DNA of 64,000 nucleotides from Tiliqua scincoides (taxonomy: Eukaryota > Chordata > Lepidosauria > Squamata > Scincidae): positions 31,296,348-31,360,347 of the forward strand of contig NC_089821.1 in assembly GCF_035046505.1 (NCBI RefSeq). Direction: 5' to 3'. Positions 55,136-64,000 of the stretch are shown one piece after another. The notes beneath the pieces were generated by a model that made no database searches, was not told the origin of the DNA, and worked only from the letters and a program-made list of their open reading frames with translations. The position numbers were made by a program, and so were the translations under genes. Every line of letters begins with the position of its first letter. The stretch's first letter is position 1.

Positions 55136-55354
55136 TTACAGATGGGCAAATCAAATGTCTGGAATGGCTTGCCTGTTTTGCACCATTCAGGAATTTTTGT
55201 GCTTCTGTATTATCTCACTGTAGCCAGGCAACTCAGGCTGTGCATGCTGTTAATTTTCCTGGAGAGAGTGAGGCCTTCCCCATTCCTCAGAAACAACCAG
55301 GACAGCGTTCCAGAGGCTGCGATAGCAAAAGTATGACTAGCTATACAGTAAATT
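55136..55354. other. Unassigned spacer
   Basis: No gene recognised. The 283-codon frame at 55129-55980 crosses a transposon (55363-55919) and is not credible as a gene. Confidence 0.5.
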
Positions 55355-55362
55355 CCCTATTT

Positions 55363-55919
55363 CAGTGGTATTCAAACTGGGGCGTCGCGACGCCCCAGCC
55401 TGTGGGTCCTGGCCTCTGCCCCCTTAAGGGGTGGGGGCAACCAGGAGACAGGGGGAAGGCAGCGGCACTCAGGGGCGCTGCAGTGGCGTGGGTGCACTTG
55501 CCCAAGCCTCCTGCAGCCTCTCGGGGATGCGGGGAGCCCTGCACAACCTTCGGCAGGGCTCCCCAGGTCAGGAAAAGTGAAAGTGGAGCGATTGCGTCCC
55601 GCTCCGCAAAACCGGAAACAGAGCACAATCGCTCCACTTTCCCTTCTGATGGGGCTGCAGGGACTGGGGTGCACTCACCAGTCCCTGCAGCAGCCGTCCC
55701 TGTTCGTGGGGAGCCCTGCGCAAGCGCCTGCAGGGCTCCCCAGGTCAGGGAAAGGGAGAGTGGGGCGATCGTGCGTTTTGCGATCAGGAGTTTTGCAATC
55801 GCTTTTGCAATCCTGGGGATTGCGTTGCTGCCTCCCCCCGCCCCTGCTGCCTCCCCCGCCCCCGCCCCCACAAAGACTTACTGCGGGTTTCAAACTCCTG
55901 GAGAGTTTGAAAACCGCAG
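55363..55919. mobile_element. GC-rich foldback hAT-type element, 557 bp
   Basis: Left cagtggtattcaaactgggg; right agagtttgaaaaccgcag. A perfect 8-bp duplication, ccctattt, lies at 55355-55362 and 55920-55927. The interior holds inverted blocks and a 22-bp perfect palindrome at 55377-55398 (centred on cgtcgcgacg). No transposase. Confidence 0.92.
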
Positions 55920-55927
55920 CCCTATTT

Positions 55928-56820
55928 GTTCAGTGCTGAACAATTCCAGCTGCCAGTTTATTCCAAGGAAGGAGCACTAACCACTTAATGAGCCAACTTT
56001 ATGGCATAGGAGTAACTCAGCAACTGTCTATAGGTTATCTTTTGATGATGCAGGACAGGCGGTGTTAGGTGGAATAGTTTTATTTCACAGGAAGCTAGCT
56101 AGACCCAGGTCTGTTTAGTGTGATGATGGTTAACATAGCAGTTTTTACATTAAGAAGTTGCAGTTTCTCCTAGTATATCCAAACTGTGGTAGCATTTTTT
56201 GCCTACCCTTGTATCCATTTATAGTGAAAACTCTGCATTGGTTCTATGTTTTGAGCTGCCTAAAGCTGCTGTAGGCTGCACCAAGGATCATTGAACACGA
56301 AGCACTAAGCTTCGTAGCCTACCAATTATCCTCTTGCACTTCATGCTGTGGAAGGTCAACAATTCCAAGGGGTCAAGGCGCTGCCATTCAAGTGCTCTTC
56401 TGGAGATGATTGCACAGCCAGCTTACTAGGGCCCTAGCGGAGCCCTGTTGCATTGTGCCTACAACCTGGTGTTACGGCAGTGAGATTCAATAGCTGCTAT
56501 TCTTGCTCTCCCTGCAGTTAAGGCTAAACTGTGGCGCAACTTGGCTGTGAGATACCTTGTGGGTGGCAGGCCTACTCCAGGTTGGAAGCCAACTTGCAAG
56601 AGTGGATTGCTTTGCTGCACTTGTTGCCTACATAATCTCAAACAGGCGTGCAAGTGTGTAGGGTGGTGTGACACAAAAGCCTAAGTGCCTTGAATGTTGG
56701 CTTGACAACTCCCCTGGGGGGAGGGAGGAGCAGATGTCAGATAATCTTCTGTAGTATTCAGATCTATGTATGCATTATGAAGAAAAAAACTTAGAACACT
56801 CTCATAAATTAGATCTTCTA
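55928..56820. other. Unassigned intergenic DNA
   Basis: No gene or clear repeat recognised. Confidence 0.5.
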
Positions 56821-56821
56821 C

Positions 56822-57056
56822 CCCTACTAAGTAGGCAGAGGCACTTTTTCAAGAGGTGCTCCTCTTATATTTCGCAGGGGTAGAGTAACTATCCCTCTTC
56901 ATCCCAGCACAGTGTCTTTTCTAGTGGCTGTTCGATGGTTTTTCTCCTGCATAAATTGTGAGCCCTTTTAGGACAGGGAAGCATTTAGTAATTTGATTTG
57001 GTCTGTAAACCATTTGGTGAACTTTGTTGTTGAAAAGTGGTGGTGGTTGTTGTTAA
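56822..57056 (+). repeat. SINE-like repeat, copy 3 (diverged)
   Basis: ctaagtaggcagaggcactt, then aaattgtgagcccttttagg, then tctgtaaaccatttggtgaa, ending ttgttgttaag. Same family as 30691-30935. Confidence 0.72.
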
Positions 57057-57112
57057 GAATCAAGAGCTAAGAACTGAGTATAAAATATTTTGTTTTGCTA
57101 GGTATGTTTTTT

Positions 57113-57128
57113 TGGGGGGGGGGGGGGG
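57113..57128. repeat. Poly-G run
   Basis: About 16 consecutive G bases preceded by T7. Confidence 0.9.
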
Positions 57129-57129
57129 A

Positions 57130-58930
57130 CGACTCCACAAAATATATGTTCTCTATCAGCAAGATCAAGGTGACTCCTTTATTAGGGATAGCTAGTAGAG
57201 GAAAATCAAGAGGAACAGAGCAACTGATGCTGTCCAATTATTCCCAGCTGTGAGGCACCTGCTGTGAGTGATAACAGAACATTTATTAGTAGGAGATTTA
57301 TGAGTAGTGCCCAGCTTGAAAATTAATAGAAAAAGAGGCCTCTTTCAGTTTCTGGAGGAGACTACATTTGTTGCTAATAAAACTGTAGCATTCCTGAAAC
57401 GTGGGGTGGTGGGGGCAGGAGGAGAAAATATTGTATTAAAAAATATAGGCAAGACCCCTTTTAAATCTGTATTTAGAAACTATGTCCTTGGAGATCTCTG
57501 GTAGTGGATTGAGAGCACCTCCCTTGCCTAAAGATGGCCTAACCGGATGCTTCATGCAGCACAGGCAGTAGGAGCAAGTGGGACTTTCTCTATGGTGAAA
57601 GTGCATTCAATATGTACTTTTAGGTCCAAACTACATGTTGCATTAAACACGTGGTTGGTTCTGCTTTTTAATTCTAAATAGCAGCTATGTTGGGGGGGGG
57701 GGAGAGAGCAGGAACCAGACTATGGAGCTAACTTTGTTGTCTTGCATCGCAGTCCTGATGGAAACCACTCTCCCTCCCCAAGCCCTAAAGTGGTGCTTTT
57801 GACCTTGATGGTGTAATTCCTTGAAAGGACGTGATTGAAGATAGCACTGCCTCATTCGAATGCATTGTGTGTGACAGCTTGCCCTTTGGTTTCAATGCCG
57901 ATATCTCAATGCAGGCCAACAACGAGGTAGGTGAATTAGAGCAGCAAAGTCCATATATGGGCGAAATTCTGTTTAAAAAAATGCTTTAAGGCTATCCTTA
58001 ATGCTGACCACATCAGTTATAAGAGGGAGTAAAAATCTTGGTCATAGAGTAGGGGTATAGATGAAATCATTATCAGAAGGAAACTGGATCAGTATGTATG
58101 TACTGTACTGAAGATCTGGGAATACAGTAGAAGTTGTTGGCAGGGACTGTCTTGGAGGGTGCAAGACAGTCTTAGAGGGTGACTAAAAGATGGCATCCCA
58201 GCACTTGAGCTGCTAGTGCTTTGTTGGGCTTTAAACTGGAATGGATTTCTTTTCTGCCAAGTATATTGAACCTTAAGGGTTGATGGTTTTCCTTATGTTG
58301 AATGGGAAAAATAATGGTTGCATGAGCAATGAGATGTGCAAGGGTGATGAGGATGTTCGTGCATGTAGAGGTACGGGAAGAGCAAATTATGCAAAGACCA
58401 AAACATCTTTTAAAAATGTGACCCTAGAAAACTCAGGCAATGGAAAGCAGAAGTCATGCTTGTGAAGATGCAGGTACCTGTCCATATGACATGCCAAAAT
58501 GGATAGATTTCCATCCCTGTGGTGCAAGTGAAAGCAGAAGTCTCTTGGGTGGAGTCCATCAAAGCTGTTTCAGGGGCAACAGGTGCCCCGTAAAGGGGCT
58601 CCATCATAATTCTTTAAAAGAATTTCAGTTTGGCATGTTGCCACAGGTTAGTTTCCAAACCTTATTTTGAACAATTCCTTTTTTTCTTTGAAAGTCTGAT
58701 TGAGGAAAATATACAGTAAAACTAAGCAATACTAAGCCCTTCATGGATTAGAGAGAACCACCATTGTTGCTTTCTGATATTTCACAAGGGCAACTATACT
58801 TCATAAACTCTCCCTTTAAACTACATACAAAATCAAATGAAGACCAGGAGCTGGTTTCCATATCTCTAAATTTGATACCCATCTTGGAGAAAGAAAAAAT
58901 GCTGCCAAACTGAACATTTTTTTTTTCGGA
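57130..58930. other. Intergenic DNA, no gene recognised
   Basis: Only short frames without domains; a second G run at 57691-57701. Confidence 0.5.
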
Positions 58931-58933
58931 TGA

Positions 58934-59012
58934 AGGCTATAACCTTACACTCACTTGCCTGGGAAGTAAAACCTGTTTAAACTCAGCAGGGTTTACTTCT
59001 GGAGTATAACAC
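58934..59012 (+). repeat. R1 dispersed repeat, diverged copy
   Basis: ggctataaccttacactcac, then gcctgggaagtaaaacc, then ggtttacttctggag. Confidence 0.65.
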
Positions 59013-59070
59013 ATTCCAATTATATGCATGGAAGACTAAAACCAACCCAGTACTGGTTTCTCTTCTTTAG

Positions 59071-59127
59071 AAGTGATCCTATGCATGCATACTCATGTAA
59101 GCCCCACTAAGTTGAATGGAGCCCTTT
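59071..59127 (+). repeat. R1 dispersed repeat, partial diverged copy
   Basis: gaagtgatcctatgcatgca, then tcatgtaagccccacta. Confidence 0.5.
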
Positions 59128-59440
59128 TTAGTAGAGGGCCAGATTATAAAAGAGATTTTCTCTAGCAGTTTTATTCAGCAAGTCTTCTTGTCCAATATGG
59201 TCTTTTACTTCTTACAAACTGAAGTCATCCTGGTGAAATTATGACAATATGCTCAGTGGCAAACTACTCAGAATTATCTGTCTCTGCAGTTAAAGATCAG
59301 ATCATATATCACTCCCCACCTCATCAGAATAAAGGACATTCAGACTGAATTTGGTTCCTGGAGTTATGCTGTGCTCTCATAAGTACAGAATAAGTAATGG
59401 ACACAGAACAATACCACAAACGTAGTTTAGAATGGGACAT

Positions 59441-60809
59441 TTTAATAAGTCTGGCTTTTCTAATTACCAAACCATTCAGTTCTAGTTCTCAGAACTTTCC
59501 CCCTGCAGGGGAAGGAGGCAGGCCCCACACCTCATGCAAACTTTCCCACTAGATTGATTTGGATTCCCAAAGGCACTTGGTAATAGCTGAAAACTCAGGA
59601 ATGGAGCTACAAGAAGACCAATTCTTAGAAAAAGAGACCAGTGAGGTCCAGGAAGTCAGAAGTCCCCAGAAAGTGAACGGCTGGAATTTGTGACATAGCC
59701 AGAAACAGAGCCAGGAATGGGTGGTAGACACACTCTCTAGTAGCCCACAGATTTCTCCCAGTTGTTTCTGAAAGTAGGAGTGTTGTCTCCAAAGAGGCTA
59801 GTTCTCTGGGGCTTACCCACAATCCCATACAATCCCAAGAGAGTCAACTTTCTTTAATAACAAGATTGTAGGTGGGCATACAAGCCATCTGCAATGTAAC
59901 CATTTTTCTGTCAGCTACTCAAGAGTTTTAGCAGCAGTAGCACAAAACTGGTCTGTGATGCTTATGAGCTCCCCACTGGTGCTGTTTCTCTTGCTTCCAG
60001 AATCATGCAGGTAGAGAAATAGTCCCTAGAACAGGAGACAAACTGCCCCAAACCATGTCTTCTAAAATTTAAGGCGGTTCTTTGGAATATAGATGCACAC
60101 AATGAAGATCCCTGAGAAGAACAATGCTTAAAAGAGAACCTCAACCCCCCTCCCCACTAAGCAACATGGCTTGAGCATCTTCCTCTCCCAATTATCGCTG
60201 TTAATTCCATGCAAGATTCGGCCCAACTCTGGACAGCTGTAATGCTGAAGCCTCCATAACTCCAATCCCTGCAACTATGACTGGCACTGTGCTTCGATAT
60301 ACACTGGTTATTGCAATCCTACAAAGACCACAGTGCAAGCTTTGAGACTGGCCTCCTACATTCCCCATGGGTGTGCCAGGGGCAAAAGGACCTGCCTTTT
60401 CCCACAGCAACTCTTACTTTCCCTTTTCCGCACAACAGAAACAAGCTTGGTTCATAAGGCACCACAGTCTGGGGTGATCCTAGAAGAGAAAATTAAAAGG
60501 ACCGCTCAGGTTTGAAGAAGCCATTCTTTAAAAACAGCTCCCTTAACATCTCACTAAGGTAGATGCTGGAATGACTGATTTGAGCAGCCTTGTACCTTCA
60601 CTGAAAAGAAGTCACACGGTTTAGCATCTGGAAAGAAGAGTATTTCCAAAGTGACATCAACAGCTTAAGTCACTGCCAGGATGTGGCAAGCAGATTCTTT
60701 TCTCAAAGTCTGAATGCTCTGCTCTGCATAGTGGTGCTTAGCATGCCCTTGTTTTGTTTAGTGCATGTGATTTTCTTTTCCCAAGATCAGCAGTGCTGGA
60801 GGCAGCAGT
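59441..60809 (-). promoter_or_regulatory. PRR5L: Probable PRR5L 3' UTR
   Basis: Directly follows the PRR5L stop codon on the - strand and holds no recognised repeat. ATTAAA hexamers on the - strand at 59,441-59,446 and 59,853-59,858 could be poly(A) signals; the end given is the more distant one. Confidence 0.45.
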
Positions 60810-61192
60810 TCAGCAGACTGAGGTGCAGTTCAGTTCTGTTGGTTCCTGCAAGGGTGGTGTTCCCAGCTCTTCAGGCCCGTCTGTTATGCTGGGCTCACTG
60901 GAGCATTGCCTATGGTTAAAAGTGGGCTGAAGTAGAAGACAAGGGTCACCACTGTCTGGTTCTTCTACCACCATCCCTGAGTGCATCATAGAAGCCATGG
61001 CCAAGAGCTGGATGTCCGAGTGAGCATTGGCAACGGTGTGGCGACGAATACTCCCACATTTCTCTAGATATGCCTCCCCCTCCTGCTCAGTCAAGGGTGT
61101 CAAGGCTGTTTCGCTGGTCTGTCGGGCTGCCACAGTGTGAGAAGAGAAGCTCAGTCCATTGGGCTTGGGACGAGGTCGATGATACCTTTTCT
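60810..61192 (-). CDS. PRR5L: PRR5L (Protor-2), last coding exon
   Basis: PRR5L associates with Rictor in mTORC2. The acceptor ccttctag, behind a T-rich tract, is read on the - strand and the exon starts at 61,192. It encodes KRYHRPRPKPNGLSFSSHTV, then TPLTEQEGEAYLEKCGS, IRRHTVANAHSDIQLLAMAS, MMHSG, CLLLQPTF, HRQCSSEPSITD and the end ELNCTSVC, stop TGA at 60,810. About 127 residues; human PRR5L is 368 in all, and its C-terminus has the same order of motifs as I recall it. The upstream exons lie beyond the window. The gene converges on TRAF6. Confidence 0.9.
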
Positions 61193-61254
61193 CTAGAAGG
61201 AAAAAAAGGAATGTGGCTTAATCATGAACCTTAGACAAAGCCAGTAGCATAGAT

Positions 61255-61707
61255 CAGGGGTGCCCAAACCCCAACCCTGGGGCCACTTGCAGACCTCAAG
61301 GATTTCCAATGCAGTCCTCAGGGAGACCCCAGCCTCCACTGAGCCTCTGGCCCTCTGGAAACTTGCTGGAGCCTGCACTGGCCTGACACAACTGCTCTCA
61401 GCGTGAGGGCGACTGTTTGACCTCTCGCGTTAGCTGTGGGATGAGGGCTCCCTCCACTGCTTGCTGTTTCACGCCTGTGATGTAGTAGTGGCAGCAAAGG
61501 AAAGGCCAGCCTTGCTTTGTGCAAGGCCTATTATAGGCCTTGAGCTATTGCAAGACGTTCATTCATTCATATAAGTTTCATCTCTAATATATTCATTTAT
61601 GTAAATTTATTCCAATTTGAAATGTAAATTAATTCTTTTTTCCCAACCCCCAACACAGTGTCAGAGAGATGATGTGGCCCTCCTGCCAAAAAGTTTGGAC
61701 ACCCCTG
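61255..61707. mobile_element. hAT-type element, copy 2 of the 20032-20498 family
   Basis: Ends caggggtgcccaaacccc and agtttggacacccctg. The interior runs parallel to 20032-20498 (agcgtgagggcgactgtttg, then ggccagccttgctttgtgca). The 8-bp flanks do not match, so the target duplication has worn away. Confidence 0.88.
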
Positions 61708-61732
61708 ATATATACCGTGATGGTATTATTCG

Positions 61733-61833
61733 TACATACCAAGGTTATTCACAATTTTGGCCAGTAGTGTCAAGTTCAGCTTGTTGCCCTGTGCAGTTGC
61801 CATCCCTGCACCCCCTTAGCTATACCACTGGAC
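61733..61833 (-). mobile_element. Fragment of the hAT-like element of 15429
   Basis: cacccccttagctataccac, with ccaaggttattcac and tggccagtagtgtcaag, matches the inverse of 15429-15545. Confidence 0.65.
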
Positions 61834-63259
61834 AAAGCCCAGAGCAAACCAATGTCTAGTCATGCCAGTGCCATTTTCCTCCAGCAATCTTGTTTTTAGT
61901 GCAGGATATAAGTCTGTGGATCAGGGCCTATAAAAAAGAAAAGGCATCCCACTTTCCCAGGTCATTCATCTATTTCACCCATATGTGCCCCAAGTTAAAC
62001 ACCTATTTGATCTTTTTATTACTACAGTAATAGCTCTCATTACTCTTCATTATGCAGGGGATCCAGTCTAGAAGGTTGAGTGCTGAACAAAACAGCGCCA
62101 TGTAATCCATAGTTGATCTATAGGCAGGAAACAGGAGCTGACCTGCCAAAAGGCCTGGCTCCCTTGGACTAGAAGAGCTGTCACTCATGCCAGCACAATG
62201 AGCTCTGTAACAAGATTAAAGCACAGAAAAGGGCCCTTTCTAACAGTTAAATCCTATAATCGAGTTATGCCTGCTGAGTTGCAATTTTCTCCTCACCCAA
62301 TCTCATCTGCCAGCAGAACTGATAGTGTGAGGTTACGGCAGCATAGTGAGTTTGGTGTACCACCATCCCATGAAGTCCGTCTCAAGTATGATGCTAATTG
62401 TAACCAGGACAGTGTAAAGAGAAGAAATGCTGGACTAGGAGTGTGATGAGATGGGGAGTGGCTTGTGTGGTTGGAATCCTATCCTCTGCATGGCTAGATT
62501 CTCATCCATGTGCAATTACAACAGCCATGGCTGTCCTGTGGCTCATGTCTGTCCTTCTGTCACCACATCAGATTGCCACGGAGGTTTTCTTGGCACAGGC
62601 AGGTGGTGTGGTGAAGCCAGCATTAGTACTGTCATGAAATAGAAGCACCTGCTTCTGCCTTTGAGTTCTAGAAGTCCAATGTGTGGGTCTGCACAGCTGT
62701 GAATCCCATGTGTGTGCCTGTACAGAGACCGTGAAGGAGAACCACCAGGTAATGGCAATCAAATGCTCATCTCATGGCCTAAGCCCCTTGGCAGACTACC
62801 AAAGGCTCTCAATCTATGTCTTCTGCTTCTGTGGAGTGTTATTTATGAAAGGCACCAGTGTCGCTCCAAGGTATTTAGAGTCATACACACTGATTGCTGC
62901 TCTTTCTCCAGTGCTGGGGTTTCACTGTGGCCTCTTCTGGCTACTGGGCTTTGCACAGTATGACAGCAAGACTTCATCATGCACGTGGACTGGTACTTTT
63001 CAAACACAGATAGCCTCAGTGAGTTATGCTGTCATTTTAGCTGGGCTGTAGGACTGACTTGATGAGTCACTTTTGTGTCCCTGGCCTCCCTTATAAAGAG
63101 GAGCAATTCCCAGAGAACTTCCATTGTGATTAGGGACATACTTTAAAGCTTCTGTGTGCTATAGTGAGGGCTAAATGTAAGAGAGGACACCACTATTTGT
63201 ATGGATCCAGCATCCATTGTATGTTGTGCCCATGAAATTGTTTATTTTTAATTGTAAAT

Positions 63260-63581
63260 TTTGGTTTAGCACTTCCCAGGCTGGCAACACCCTGCTCCTG
63301 GCCGGTCCAGAACCCAGAACTGCCAATGATGCAACAAGAGGATATCAGCACTTACTTCCAGGTTCCACAACCTAAAATCAGTATAAATTAGGTAAGGGCA
63401 GGTGGGAGGGCCCTAGAAACCCAGTGAAACAGGGCATAGCACATGGAGCAGAGGCTCTGCTCCATGGTAGATCACATCACAATTGTGCAGATGAGCGGCT
63501 TGGCCAGGGCAACTCCTGTACCACAGCAGGGACTTTTTGAGATGGCCCAGGGCACTGTGACACACAATTTGGGAACCCCTG
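63260..63581. mobile_element. Probable hAT-type element, right end clear
   Basis: The right end gacacacaatttgggaaccc, followed by ctg, is the inverse of common hAT starts. The left end is uncertain. Confidence 0.4.
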
Positions 63582-63689
63582 TTTTAGTCCATTTAAATAT
63601 TGTAACGATTACACAAAAGAATGCTACCCCCCCTTACAGCTAGACGATCTGAAGCAACGGCTTTGCTTTGCATTTTTCTAAGCTGTCCT

Positions 63690-64000
63690 AGGATTCATAA
63701 AATCTCACACAACTCCAGAACCAGGGGACAGCCACAAAAACCGATGGGCAGGAGACTTAGAATAGCCAAAACATTTCTTGACCCAGCCTGTGATTAGTTT
63801 CTGGCCCTCCTGGCCACAGCATGTGGTGCTGGCATCTGGTCTAAATGATTTTAAAAGGGGAGTAGACAGATTTATAAAGGAAAAGTCCATCACAGGTTAC
63901 AATCATGATGTACCTCCAAGGTTTAGAGGTAGCCTATCTCAGAATGCCAGGTGTAAGGGCATGACAACAGGATGTAGGTATAGGTGGACCTTAATACTGG
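63690..64000 (+). mobile_element. CR1-like LINE 3' end, running off the window
   Basis: actccagaaccaggggacag, ggccacagcatgtggtgctg, aaaagtccatcacaggttac and agaatgccaggtgtaaggg are collinear with 14030-14310. Strongly diverged. Confidence 0.8.

Larger units (their letters stand above)
61193..64000 (-). other. PRR5L: PRR5L last intron (partial)
   Basis: Repeats are listed separately. No further PRR5L exon is recognised up to the window edge; frames at 62-63 kb show no domain. Confidence 0.6.

Noticed and set aside
55129-55980. 283-codon open frame on the + strand
   Set aside because: It runs straight through a hAT-type element with a perfect 8-bp target duplication (55363-55919) and its composition is that of GC-rich repeat, not protein.
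61193-64000. A further PRR5L exon
   Set aside because: No frame on the - strand shows PRR5L-like sequence with proper splice sites; the longest candidates overlap hAT and CR1 repeats.

Overview
The window reads as vertebrate nuclear DNA from a sauropsid, most likely a lizard or other squamate. It holds one complete multi-exon immune gene, TRAF6, on the + strand, and the last coding exon of PRR5L on the - strand. Everything else is introns, intergenic DNA and a dense layer of transposable-element copies. The squamate call rests on the TRAF6 protein (clearly orthologous to human TRAF6 but diverged), CR1-like LINEs, a 5S rRNA-derived SINE and many short hAT, pogo and piggyBac-type elements. No species can be named from the sequence alone.

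Layout. 1-17,480 is intergenic DNA upstream of TRAF6, with nested repeats. A CpG-rich stretch at about 17,490-17,850 carries the probable TRAF6 promoter and non-coding exon 1, with a splice donor at 17,749/17,750. Intron 1 runs to 32,537. Coding exons lie at 32,566-32,870, 36,372-36,522, 37,186-37,344, 39,387-39,458, 39,988-40,065 and 43,101-43,982. All junctions are GT/AG and in phase, giving a 548-residue protein: RING, TRAF-type zinc fingers, coiled coil and MATH domain. The 3' UTR contains two 8-mer matches to the miR-146a seed and a poly(A) signal at 45,333. From 46 to 59 kb there is repeat-rich DNA between the two convergent genes. PRR5L's last coding exon is 60,810-61,192 (-), and its 3' UTR points toward TRAF6. 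The convergent PRR5L/TRAF6 order matches the human locus as I know it.

How the genes relate: TRAF6 is the ubiquitin ligase and adaptor of IL-1R/TLR and CD40/RANK signalling. PRR5L is an mTORC2-associated protein. They are neighbours by conserved synteny, not parts of one pathway.

Mobile DNA: CR1-like LINE 3' ends (five loci); a second LINE (here LINE-B) with a C-terminal Cys/His finger (three copies, one with a perfect 15-bp target duplication); two other element types ending in LINE-B's last ~25-70 bp, one headed by 5S rRNA sequence; more than a dozen hAT-type elements, many with 8-bp target duplications; pogo-like elements flanked by TA; a 70-81 bp piggyBac-like mini-element; a Harbinger-like GC-rich pair; an R2/R4-type LINE fragment; and a ~90-bp dispersed repeat present at least 13 times. 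I see no previously unknown gene system. The most unusual signals are the shared LINE-B tail, a perfect 70-bp inverted duplication spanning 47,984-50,749, and a ~590-bp near-palindrome in TRAF6 intron 4.
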